Shown here piece by piece: positions 1-10,640 of a stretch of 64,000 bases of DNA. The stretch comes from Cardinalis cardinalis (taxonomy: Eukaryota > Chordata > Aves > Passeriformes > Cardinalidae). The notes beneath the pieces were generated by a model. The model worked only from the letters and a program-made list of their open reading frames with translations. It was not told the origin of the DNA and made no database searches. The stretch is taken from positions 1,429,820 to 1,493,819 of the forward strand of contig JACDOX010000021.1 of NCBI GenBank assembly GCA_014549065.1, given 5' to 3'. Both the position numbers and the translations under genes were made by a program. Position 1 is the stretch's first letter, and every line of letters begins with the position of its first letter.

Positions 1-468
1 AGAAAATTGAGCAAGTTTGGGTCAATCTACAGGGTTTTTTTTTTCTGGGCACTGAGGCAACCAAAACAGGAGACACAGAATCTCAAGGTCACATTTTCTT
101 TATGCAGCTCTCCCCTGTGTAAGGACCAGAATGATAAATCTCTCCNAGATTCAGAAAACTGAGGGTTTGGCTTCCATTCAGCAGCCATCCATCTAAGGGA
201 TGTACAGTTCACATCGCCTCCATATCTGAATGTCTTGCATCCTTAATGTATTGATCCTCCCAGAAACCCTGGGAGGCAGAAAAAACCCATTTCCCCTATT
301 TCAGAAACAGGGAATTAAGACACAGGGCAAAAGGCCTGAAAGTCATAGAGCAAGCCTGTTGAGNTGCAGAGAACTTAATCTGACTTAAAAGTTGTAAGGC
401 CAAGCCCAACCAATCCTCCACTTATCCTAATGTTAAAGACTCAGTTGTGCTTTTAAACACTTGCTATT

Positions 469-469
469 A

Positions 470-500
<31 letters not shown>

Positions 501-507
501 CAAAACA
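469..507. repeat. (CAAAA)n simple repeat
   Basis: About seven uninterrupted units of a five-base A/C motif follow a short A run. This could be a decayed poly-A tail or ordinary slippage. No retroposed body is evident on either side. Confidence 0.9.
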
Positions 508-2116
508 CATTGATTTTAACTTCTAAACCATCACATCTTTTTGTTTTTCTATCAGCTGGATAAATATATTCTTGTTTTCTCTACTTCAAAAACAGACCTG
601 AAAAATCTTTCATCTTCTTTGAAGGCTTTTGGGTTTTTTGTGTGCATACTATTTCAGAGCTCCTTCACAAATTATCTTTTCAGTGATATAGTTTAACTGC
701 TTGCCATTTCCAAAGCAGACAAAATCTTGATCACATAGAATGCAATCAAAATATTTTTCTTTTAATTTGGTAATCTGTCTTGAGACTGTATTCAGTCAAA
801 ATAGGATGTAACAGTTTTTACATCATTCTAATCTCTTCATTACACCTCATTATTTGGACACCCACATAAATTACTATCAATTTATTACAGTCTTAGTACT
901 TATAGAGATAAGCCACACAGCTGTGTTTAGCTGAGCAGGTTTAAAATTAAGTTCTTCATGTGAGTTGAAGATTTTATGGAATTACCATGAGTCTTTTTTT
1001 TCAAGACAGACCNACCAGCCTGGGGGTGGAAGCTCCTGTCCATGGTCTTGGTTTGATTTTGTCCCTTAATTTAGGCATAAAGTTAGAGGAATTTAAAACT
1101 GATCAGGAGTAAGTGATGAAGACTGAGATTTTCTTCAGATTGCTATTTTTNCTCAGATTCTAGAGAGACCAGGGCATGTGCAGGTTGATCAGAAAGATCA
1201 AAGCCAAATGCAGGAGTTGCTGTGGGGTCTGGGAACTNGGCTGAGACTCGTTTGCACATGAGAGAAGGGAGAGGGAGGATCAAGGGGCAGCTGCTGAATA
1301 AACCATTTAAATCCTGCTGCAGGAGAGATCTATGTGTGTGTATGATCAACAGTCCAAATGCAGTGTGAATATCTACAAATCTTACATGATGTTCTTAACT
1401 TGGAATCTGCTTTTTCCTTTGACAGTGCCTGGGAATTTGGCCATTTTATATGATTCTCTGTTTTTAAGAAAGCCCTCTATAACAGGTTTATCAGTGAAGT
1501 TATTCATGCCAAGTGTTCCTCTCTCTGTCCTATATCACAGGCTACTAAATTATGAACATATGCTTCTGTATTAGATTAGAGAGGAAATATTCAGGTTGAA
1601 CACCTTCATATTCCAATCCTCACTCAAAAAGCATTGCTATTCTGGAATATACTCAAAGCTGGCTAACTTCAGTGGGTCTGCCAGATTAAAAGTAAACAAA
1701 TAATGTTCTTTATTGAGTTAGGGCCATTATCTGGTTTCCCACTAATGCAATTCCACCAAATTAAACTCATTTCTGACAATTGAAGGGAGAGAAGGATCAG
1801 TGTCCAGGTGCCCCATTGCTCTCCAAACCAGTCATTTACAGGGAAGTGGGAATACTGAAAACANATCTCCCAGTGTTGTTAAACCCTTTTAAGATCATGG
1901 TCTGAAAGTGAGATGGGAGTCCCCATGGATGAGAAATGTGTAGGGCTTATGGAATTAAACCTGGTGATGGTGACAAAGGATTTTTTGTGAGCAGACCTGC
2001 ATTGTTTGGGCTAACCCTGACCTGCAGTGGGCTGTCCTGAGAAAGATGGAGTCAGGCTGTGTGATTTTCCAGTTGTGTTTTCAAAATGACTTATGGTTAG
2101 GAGTAAATGCAGGGAG

Positions 2117-2191
2117 TTTTGATTGTTTGGTTTTGGTTTTTTGGGGTTTTTTTGTTTGGTTGGTTTTTTGTTTTGTTTTTTTTTTTTTTTT
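2117..2191. repeat. T/G-rich low-complexity tract
   Basis: GGTTTT-like units with single TTGGGG blocks run into a T run of about 17 bases ending at 2191. Read on the minus strand it is an A/C-rich tract beginning with poly-A. The short open frames across it are low-complexity and not genes. Confidence 0.85.
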
Positions 2192-3614
2192 AACAGGAAG
2201 AAACTGAATCAGAGTTCTCCTCATCCTGCATCTTTGCATACAAGGTTTTGAAAGAAGTCCCAGGAGGCAAGAAAATAACCCCAAAACAGGAGAATAAGCC
2301 TCTTGCCTATACAGAAAGGAGAACTGGAAGAGGTANGGAGCATTTCTGAAGTAAATTTACACTGATAGAAGGGAAAAATTGGAAGGCAATGAACTTTTGA
2401 GGAAAGTTCAATTACAGAAACAANGACAGGTGGGTACCCTGTAGGTAAGAACAAGATGCCAAAAAAGAAATTGACTTGTGATGAAACACTTCCCTCAATA
2501 TAAAAAAACCCAAAATATTTGATTGATTGAACTGTAGAGAGGGTTTTACTAAGAAAAGGACTGGCTAAAGCCCAATAATTTCTACAGAGTATTTGTTGTC
2601 ATTATTTACCCAAATATATCTTCAAGAGGTTGATTTTCTCTGCCTCCTCCTTAATTAGGTTGAGAAGACTAAAATTTTCATGCAATTGGATGAGTTCTGT
2701 CCTGGTTTTGCTGGAAAGTTCAGCTAAATTTGGTTGAGATCAAAGCAATGTGTGCAGCATGACTGGTAAAACAGGAGCTGAGATCTTAAGNTGCCATTCC
2801 TTACATTGCGTGAGTTCAAAGATGGCACAAGTCAAGACACTGATTGTGACGTGAATTACTTTAAAAGAACTTTAAAAAAAAATAATCCTCTTCCACTGCT
2901 ACACAAGCNTAAGAACAAATCTGCAAATTTAGATTTTATCATTTCACAAATGCTATAAAATTCTTTTTTATGTTCTTGCTCTGCTGGGTGTTTTCAAACC
3001 CCTCTGAGTTTGGTATACTTCAGCAGAATTAATAAGATAATTTTTTTCCCTTTTTTTCTTTCAAGATTATGTAGTGAATATATTTAACAAAGCTGACTAA
3101 AGAGAAAAGGAAAAAAAATCACACCTAGTTTAAAAATATTTGTTTACCCTCCACCTTCTTTCTGAAATTTGAAAGCCATGTGAAAGATCTAAAAGTAGCT
3201 GTAAACAACACAAGGAAGAAACTTTTATGAAAATTTCCCTGGTCCCTGCCAGTTGAAAAGAATGAATTCTAGCAGGGAAATTTCATTAGCACTTGAAAAC
3301 CTTGAGTAGTTCTAAGATCCAGGGTGACCCAGGTTCTTAGAGCTATTAGAGGCCTCNCTGCTCCTCCTGCTGCACTCCTGTTTAATAAATTTTTCTATTT
3401 TCCCTCTTTTCTCAGATTACATGGCACAGATATACCTGCTGGTGTGTAAATACAATTTCATGAGGTATTACATCAAATGTCTGGCAGATTCCAGTGGGGC
3501 TGTGAGATACAAAGCAGAAAGATCTGAATCTCTCTGTCTTCATTAGCAGAATATAATTTTTCTATGATTTTTTTTTATGAGTTCAATAATATTTCACTAA
3601 TGNTCACGTGGAAA

Positions 3615-3680
3615 AATATAAATAAATTATATTTATTATATAATATATAATATATATATATATGTTATATTTTATATATA
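3615..3680. repeat. AT-dinucleotide-rich tract
   Basis: Nearly pure A/T containing alternating TA runs, largely self-complementary. It is an AT microsatellite with likely unstable length. Confidence 0.85.
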
Positions 3681-4194
3681 GAGGAGAGAATGTAATCAGA
3701 ATTTCTTGTACAGAAGGACATCAATTCCAGACTTCACTGGGCTAATTCCTGTGCAAATCCAAAGCAAAAAAGATGTTCCTTTTGCTTAATTTGATTATTA
3801 ATTATAGGAATATATAAAAATAAAATCTATGCTACCAAATGTTTGAATCTGGGAGGACAAGGTAGCTTTTAACTATCTCAGCCAAGAAGACTCCATTTAT
3901 TTTTGGTTTATTGATGTCCTTCCAATAAACCCCAAGGAACTGTTGGTGTGGATTTGTCCTCTGCCCTGGTCACTTTTGCAGTCTTTATTACAGTGGCCAC
4001 AAAGTGTCACAGTGAAGGGAGGGATTGATGGGGACATAATAAGTTTTTAAAGAACTGTCATAGAGGTTAGCAAGAGAGAGGCTCAAGACAGATGAGATGA
4101 GGACAAAAAGTCACCAAAGAAACTTCATAGAAAAAAAATAATTCTGAAGTGTTAAGGTTTGATTTGGTCTAGAAGTGGGGAGAAGTGGGTTATG

Positions 4195-4660
4195 GATCAT
4201 GGAATCATGGGATGGTTTGGGTTGGAGGAGATCTTTAGGGTCATCCAGTTCTAACCCTGCTGACAGGGCAGGGACACCTTCTGCTGTCCCAGGTGCTCCA
4301 AGCCTTGTCCAGCCTGGCCTTGGGCACTTCCAGGGATCCAGGGGCAGCCCCAGCTGCTCTGGGCACCCTGTGCCAGGGCCTTCCCACCCTCACAGGGAAC
4401 AACTTTTTCCTAATATCCACAATAACTCTACTGTCTTTCAGTTTGAATCCATTCCCTCTTGTTCTGTCACTCCAGGCCCTTGTAAAGCCTCTCTCCATTT
4501 TCCTGCAGGTTCCCTTCCGGCACTGGAAGGCCACAGTGAGGTCACCCCAAAGCTTTCTCTCCTCCAGGGTGAACAATCCCAATGCTCTCATCCTTTCCTC
4601 CCAGCAGAGCTGCTCCATCCCTCTGGTGCCCTTGGTGGGTTCCCCTGGACTCGCTCCAGT
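4195..4660 (-). mobile_element. CR1 LINE 3' fragment, antisense
   Basis: On the minus strand this is the 3' end of a CR1 non-LTR retrotransposon. The terminal direct repeat (CCATGATTCCATGA-like) lies at 4195-4210. Next come the 'cccaaaccatcc' and 'tccaacctggac'-type blocks, and a 5' part reading 'gatggagcagctctgc'. The element is 5'-truncated, as most CR1 copies are, and the reverse-transcriptase region is absent. Overlapping open frames on both strands here are CR1 shadows, not genes. Confidence 0.93.
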
Positions 4661-4980
4661 GAGGGGGGAGAACTTTTGGGGACAGAGACATCAAGAAATT
4701 AAACCCCAACCATGAGGAGGAGGCAGGGGATGAAGGTGCCCACAACACAGGGAGCCAGANGAGACTCCTCTGCCACAACTGCAGCACATCTCTATGTGAA
4801 ATACACCCTCACATCTCTGAATAAAATCTCTAAATGCTTAATTAAGGCAGTAATTTAAGGATTATTGCCAGCAGGAAAAGCTAACTGCCCTTTCCANAAC
4901 CTCTGGAGAATTTCTGACTCCGTTGCTCCTGAGGACCTGAAATCCTTCAGTGCTTTGATTTTTATTTTCTGATGTGAACC
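4661..4980. other. Spacer between CR1 and LTR
   Basis: About 320 bases of unique sequence with no recognisable feature. A purine-rich stretch follows the CR1 at 4661-4680, and the right edge supplies the TGAACC target site of the adjacent LTR. Confidence 0.5.
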
Positions 4981-5346
4981 TGAGACCGTGTTCACAGGGG
5001 TCCAAGGATGAGGGAAGAGATGAGGATCTGACTCCATGTTTCAGAAGGCTGATTTATTATTTTATGATATATATTACATTAGAAGAAAGGATTTCATCAG
5101 AAGGCTGGCTAAGAATAGAAAAAGAAGGAATGATAACAAAAGCTTGTGTCTTGGACAGAGAGTCTGAGCCAGCTGGNCTGTGATTGGCCATTAATTAGAA
5201 ACAACCACATGAGACCAATCACAGGTGCACCTGTTGCATTCCACAGCAGCAGATAACCATTGGTTACATTTTGTTCCTGAGGCCTCTCAGCTTCTCAGGA
5301 GAAAATAACCTAAGGAAAGGATTTTTCATGAAACATGTCTATGACA
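4981..5346 (-). mobile_element. Solo ERV LTR, antisense, with 6-bp target duplication
   Basis: A 366-bp LTR with TG...CA ends on the minus strand. It is flanked by a perfect 6-bp direct repeat TGAACC (4975-4980 and 5347-5352). The minus strand opens with the 'gaaaaatcctttcc' block and 'aagctgagaggcctca', and has a poly-A signal AATAAA at 5053-5058. The same LTR type occurs near 9.85, 14.2, 18.5, 39.9, 61.7 and 63.8 kb. No gag, pol or env sequence is attached, so it is a solo LTR left by LTR-LTR recombination. A 6-bp duplication fits ERVK-like integration. Confidence 0.92.
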
Positions 5347-6062
5347 TGAACCTATCACCCTGTGGGGAGAAGGCAGGAGAGATTGTACAAATTTACCCAA
5401 AGGATGGAAAGTTGGTTTGTTTATTACAACAGGTTTAATCTATGGCACATAACTGCAGTNTGTAACAACCATGTTACATAAGTGCTGGGGCAATCAGCTT
5501 AGACAGGCCTGTAAAAAAAAAATTNAAAAATGCCCATTCTGTCCCCTCATAAAAGGATGGGGAAGAGAAGGTTGCACGGTGGGTGTTATGCTGGCAAAGG
5601 TCTATACAAGGAAAAAACAGGACAGAGGAAGGTTTAGTTATTCAACTATTAAATCAAATATATGTAATTAAACTTTAAGGTTTTTTAAATGAACTTGTTG
5701 TTGAAATGAATTTTGATGTTTGCNGTTAAGCTGTAAATTGTTTTCCCTATAATTAAGACCGTAGATGAGAGGTTGGACCTCTTTACTTTCAGAAAATGCA
5801 TTCATGTCAGGGATAAAAATATGNGTAGTGAGAGGAAGGTCTAATTGCAGAGAAGTTTGAGTTCCTCTTTCACTCAGATGTCCTTGCACGTGCTCAAGTT
5901 ACTTTTAGCTTGCTGTGTGCACTCCCCTGAGGTTCATTCTCTGTGCAGGTGTTTTCTGTGCAGACAATAAATACAACATCAGCTTTCTGTTTAATGCTTT
6001 GTGTGGGACCATGACTTGAAGTANGGAATATGCTTTTTCAGATGATGATTATTAGAGTGTCG

Positions 6063-6145
6063 TGGTTTGGGTTTTTGTTTTGGTTTGGTTTGGGTTTTTT
6101 GTTTGTTTGTTTGGGGTTTTTTGGGGGTTTTTTGGTTTTTTTTTG
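6063..6145. repeat. T/G-rich tract with GGGG blocks
   Basis: A run of GTTT and GGTTTT units contains four G-runs of three to five bases separated by T-rich loops. The opposite strand is CCCC/AAAA-rich. The hydrophobic open frame across it is a low-complexity artefact. Confidence 0.88.
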
Positions 6146-6781
6146 TGGTGCTTCCCACTTTGATTGCCCACATTGTCACTGCCAGGGGTCCTTAATTCCC
6201 TGTAATCAGCCTTTGGATGTGNACATATATATGCTCATGGTGCTGCCCTAAGCTTTCTTGCCCCTGTACATGTGGAAAATTGCTGTTTGGACACCTCCTC
6301 TGAGAGCAACAGCCTAAAAGGTTTTGAAGGTGTGGTTCCCACCAAAGAACCATTTGTTTTATTTTTGTGAAATGAAATTCTGGAAATTCTTCTGAAATGT
6401 TTCCATGACTGCTTGGCCCTAAAGTCCAGGGAGGGCAATTACCTGAATTTCTGAGTTTGAAATCTTAGTGGTGACCTCAGAAGGGACATCCCAGTGACCA
6501 GGATCAGTTTGGGAGAAATTGTATTTTGTACCTAGAGNCGTGTCAGATGTGAGGAGGGAGTTGGAGGGGTGGGTGGGGAAGCTGCAGCACCAATATATCA
6601 CTGTAATGTCACTGTGGTGCTTGTGGCAGAGCCCCATTCTGAAGGCACTGAGGAAAGCAATACATCATGAGGTGACTCTTGAATTTTCTCTGTGTCTCTT
6701 GTGTTATATTGCCTGACCCCCAAGACTGCTGATGTACGCTCTCCTGAGGTGCTGCTTTCATCCCCACTNGACCTCTTCTCN

Positions 6782-7270
6782 CTGCACCTCATTTCATCNC
6801 AGTACATTTTGGTGTTGCCACTCCAGTTAGAATTTTTTTTTTATTGCACTTGATTTTATCCTATATCCTTTTCAGAGTGTTTTTCCACTTTGTTCTCTGA
6901 TTTCAAATTCTTCCTTTCAGGAAAGGCAATGAAATTTTGTGATTTCAATATCAATTGCACAAAGCTTTGCCCGTTTCTGTGCATTTTATGTCATCCCACT
7001 CATTTTTCTTTTTTTCACTCTGTTCCAAAATTTTCTGTCTTTCTTTTGTTCTATTAAATTCTTCCAATTTCTCCTCCTGCCTCTTTATTTATCTTTCTTC
7101 CCTGATTTTGGGATTTCAGTATGAATCATTTTGGCAAGTTGCTGTCCTTACCACTGCACCTCATTTCATATCAGTCCATTTAGTTTTAGTCACTTCATTT
7201 GCAAATTTTATTTTTTTTTTTTCCAATTGCATTTCATTTAATCATATCTTCTTTCCTGAGTGTTTTTTAT
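6782..7270. repeat. Diverged direct duplication, offset about 372 bp
   Basis: The block starting 'ctgcacctcatttcat' at 6782 recurs at 7154. A similar order of 'cagt.catttt', a T run, an 'attgca' motif and 'gagtgtttt' follows each. The copies are strongly diverged and the middle part does not align by eye. This may be an old local duplication or two copies of an unknown old repeat. Confidence 0.5.
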
Positions 7271-8689
7271 ACATTTCCCACCAGTATTTTTGAAACTGGG
7301 GAGTAGCTCATATTTAATCAGATCTTGAAATTCAAGCAGGATTATCTAGAAGTGTTATCAGAACTACCATCTATTCCCTCTAAGCTTTAGTCTGAAGGTT
7401 GACGGGGTAACAGCATAGGTGACAAAGAAAAATATTATANAAAGGTCATTCAAATAGACTTAAATTTCAGTATTGAAACCAATTCTGCATGNTACAGTAG
7501 ATTCTAACTCAAATAGTAATGCTAAAAACTAAATATGATAAAAAATTTTGAAGATAATTTTATAAATTTTGGAATAATTTGATTATCAGGAAAAAAGTAG
7601 GAGGCTTTTAATAGGTAAATAATTAGTGTAGTGAGAGAAAAAAAAAAAGGAGGGATATAAATATAAAGGAGAAAAACAATGCCAGAAAATGTCAGGGGTT
7701 TAAAAAAAGCTTTAAACCCGGAGTAGGTGGGAATGTCTGCAACACTGAGATTTAAGAAGCCACAAATATCAGCACTGCAAAATCAGTCCAGAAGCAGAAT
7801 CTCACTCTCTTAAATCTGTCACCTATTCTTGTCATTAGTAGCAGGAAATGTTAATGAACATGCCCTGATAGAGTAGCCCTGGGAAGTGCTGCCATTACTA
7901 AATTAAAGGTGTAGAAAATGAGGCAGAGAGCCCTGTGTCCTGTAACTTTGTGCAGCTGCTCTAACCTTGTCATCCAGCTTGCACCCAGAGCTCCTGGTGA
8001 CACAGCAGCACTGGCACNGGGCAATTCAATTTTCCTCTGCTGCCTTCCCAGAGCCATTGGAAAGCTCCACTATCAGTTCGTTTTCAATGAATCCCACTTC
8101 AAGTGATGCTTTCAAGGACATGTAAACCTTTGATGGCCCTTTGGGGAATTGAATGCAANTTTTTTCCTTATGCAACTCAGGCAAGCACATCATTTTTCAT
8201 AATAGTGCCATAGATATCAGAAAATTCCTGCACCGACCTGAGNAAGCCACTGAGGGTTGGGATGGAAATGAGGTGGGAAGATGCAAAGCATCTGACTCTG
8301 TTTACACAGGCTCTCAAGACCTTNTAATTCACATGGTGAATGAATTTTAAATTTTTTTTTAATAAATTAAGCTTTTTTTTTAGTTCAATTTGGGGGAAAA
8401 GAATCCATCTCTACAATAAACACATATTCTGATTTGCTTTCAAAACCACCCCAAACTGTTATTTTTCTCTTTCCTTTCATTTGGTTCCACCAATTTCAAT
8501 AAATAAAGAAAATGCTAGTCTTCTGCAATCATAAATCTCTTTGAACAATATAAACATTTCTAAACATCTACAATCCTGCTAGNAACAACTTTGTGTCCAG
8601 TTTATTATGGGACATAAAATGCTTCAAACACTGACCTGATCTGGTCAGCATCAGGAGTTGTTTTCTGATACAGTCCTCTCTCTGCTGGA

Positions 8690-8880
8690 AACCTTTGCTC
8701 TCTGTCATAATTAATCAAAGCTTTTAAAAGTCAATGTAATTAAGAGCAAGGCACTTCTAATGGACCCGCTGCAAGCTGTCTGCACTACATCTATATAAAG
8801 CAACCAGTCAGTGTAATCATCTCCTTGGCACAAAAGAAGTTGTCTGACCCTTTTCTTGTCTCTCATCTCCAAAAATTTCT
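8690..8880. promoter_or_regulatory. Possible conserved regulatory element
   Basis: N-free, repeat-free sequence contains closely spaced homeodomain cores (ATTA/TAAT), a TCF/LEF-like ATCAAAG and a TATATAA motif. This texture is typical of vertebrate non-coding enhancers, but conservation cannot be measured here, so the call is inference. Confidence 0.2.
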
Positions 8881-9465
8881 GTGTCCATGTGTTCTTGCTA
8901 TGCTAGGTGTTGTTTCCCCAATTTTAGAGAGAAAATGAGATGCCCAAGTGCTGATTCACCAGGGAAAATGACCTTGCTGGGAAGATGAAATCTAAAANCT
9001 CACCACCCTGCCACCAGTGAGTGTCAAGAATAAAACCTGCTATTTGTGAACCTCTCAGGATAAGATGTACTTCAGCAGGAATGGATTTTCGCAGTGTTCC
9101 TTCTGGAGAGAGGAAAAATGATTGCTCTGTTGTGATCATTTGTATTTCTACTGCAGTAATGCATTCAACAGCCAATCTTGCATCCATAAACTCAATGCAA
9201 GTGAAATTTCCTCCCGAAGTGTTTCTGAGGTGAGCTGGTAGGTNGATCTGTATGAGGATTCATGACACATATTTGACATCATATCCTCCACCAGGAGACA
9301 CGTCAGCCAAAAGCCACATGATGATTTCTGCAGGATTTGGGGACCAAAGTGGGGCAAAATGAGATATGAAGNGAAAAGCTAATTGAATGAAAGCTAGTAA
9401 TAACACTTCATTGAGTTTGGCAGGAAATATTTGATAATANGAATGATTTAAGATGATAATATCCT

Positions 9466-9719
9466 AGAGTCATAGNATGGTTGAGTTTGGAAGGGACCTT
9501 GAAGACCATCTTCCCCATGGGNAGGGACANCTTCCACTAGCCCAGGTTGCTCCAAGCCCNATCCAACCTGGCCTTGGACACTTCCAGAGATGGGGCAGAC
9601 ACAGCTGCTCTGGGCAACCTGTGCCTGGGCNTCATTGCCTTCAAAANAAATAATTTATTTCCAATATCCAATCTAAATCCTCCCTCTTTCACTTTAAAGC
9701 CAATCCCCCTAATCCTACC
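9466..9719 (-). mobile_element. CR1 LINE 3' fragment, antisense
   Basis: The minus strand carries the CR1 3' end. The left edge has the terminal repeat, followed by the 'ccatgggnaggga' block, 'ctccaagcccnatccaacctgg', and 'ccaatatccaatctaaatcc', which is the complement of the GGATATTGG block. It is 5'-truncated near 9719. Five Ns within about 180 bases fit a multicopy family. Confidence 0.9.
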
Positions 9720-9849
9720 TTGTTTTGTTTGTTCTTTAAATTTGGTTTGACTTTTTTAACTCCCTTCAAGCTTGCTTTAAGTGATTGTATCTTTGATCCA
9801 AATCCCCTCCTGGTAATGTCCACATCCTACTCTAGCCAGCACAGCAACT

Positions 9850-10268
9850 TGTGGCATTCACATTCTCTGAAAAAATTCCTTCACCCAGTATTTTCTCCTG
9901 GGAAGCTGAGAAGCCTCAGAGAAAAAGGAAAATAATTCTTATCTCATTTGCTTCTCCTGTGTTATGCTCATGTGGAATGTGTTTGGAGATTGTTTACCCA
10001 CAGGTGATTGTTTCATTGGATTCTGCTGTGAGTTGTTTTCACTCTTTGGCCAATCAGGGCCAAGCTGTGTTGGGACTCTGGAAACAGTCTGGATTTTTTA
10101 TTATTATCTTTCCAGCATTGGGTAGGTATCCTGTCTGTATTCTTTAGCATAGTATAGTATTCTTTAATATAATATAGTACAATAAAGCAATAAATTAGCA
10201 TTCTGAGAGCATGGAGTCAGATGCATCATTCCTGCCTTTGCCAGGGCATCCCTGCAAATACAATAACA
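9850..10268 (+). mobile_element. Solo ERV LTR, same type as the 14.2-kb copy
   Basis: An LTR of about 419 bp begins TGTGGCATTC and carries the shared 'gggaagctgagaagcctcagag' region in slightly variant form. It also has a 'ggccaatcagggcc' CCAAT-like box and duplicated AATAAA signals at 10181-10186 and 10189-10194. The 3' end is placed at '...aataaca'. I could not find a target duplication at these borders, so the termini carry a few bases of uncertainty. No proviral interior follows. Confidence 0.85.
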
Positions 10269-10406
10269 TCTCGTGCCAGACAATGTGCTCTGTGTCTGAT
10301 GGAATGGCTGTGCTCCATGGCTTTCATCAGGATCTGCTGTGCTGCAGGGCTGGGGTCCCTGGCAGCCAGGCATGATAGGAACTTGCTGGAGGACCCTGCA
10401 CAATTT
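10269..10406. other. Unique spacer after LTR
   Basis: Moderately GC-rich single-copy-looking sequence. There is no primer-binding-site match next to the LTR end, which argues against an attached proviral interior. Confidence 0.4.
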
Positions 10407-10640
10407 CCATCCCCTCTTTTCCCTGTTCTCCCTGTTTTCCTTGGCAGGTAGCTCCAACCAAACCTGAGTAAGGTGGGGCTGATTCAGCCCAGGGAAATGA
10501 CAGTGGACTCTTAGGAATTTTATGCTTCCATCCCCTGTTTTCCCTATTTTCCCTGACAGGTGGCTCTAACCAAACATGAGTAAGGTAGGGCTGATTCAGC
10601 CCAGGGAAATGACAGTGCACTCTTTGGAATTNTATGCTTC
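10407..10640. repeat. Two-copy tandem duplication, about 112-121 bp
   Basis: Copy 1 (10407-10527) and copy 2 (10528-10640) share 'ccatccccT', a 'ttttccct' pyrimidine block, 'ggctctaaccaaac'-like sequence, 'aaggtggggctgattc' and 'agggaaatgacagtg'. The offset is 112 bases in the right part. Copy 1 has about nine extra bases in the pyrimidine block. The unit is not a CR1 or LTR piece that I recognise. The open minus-strand frame across it has a repetitive content and no known domain. Confidence 0.9.

Larger units (their letters stand above)
1..4194. other. Unique AT-rich non-coding DNA
   Basis: No exon, RNA gene or dispersed repeat that I recognise. Open frames are short and interrupted, and none resembles a known protein. 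The segment holds three low-complexity tracts, listed separately. It is probably intergenic or intronic. Confidence 0.6.
5347..9465. other. Unique non-coding DNA
   Basis: No exon or RNA gene recognised. The segment contains a T/G tract, a diverged duplicated segment near 6.8 and 7.15 kb, and a site-rich conserved-looking stretch near 8.7 kb, each listed separately. The frame at 6955-7293 is open only because the strand is pyrimidine-rich. Confidence 0.55.

Noticed and set aside
2698..2730. 'tgtcctggttttgctgg' as an LTR start
   Set aside because: Many avian LTRs begin similarly, but there is no TATA box, poly-A signal or matching end downstream.
4175..4787. Overlapping open frames of 175, 140 and 125 codons on both strands
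   Set aside because: They lie almost wholly inside the antisense CR1 at 4195-4660. CR1 3' ends are GC-rich and stop-poor.
6030..6251. Hydrophobic frame that looks like a membrane segment
   Set aside because: It is the translation of the G/T simple repeat at 6063-6145.
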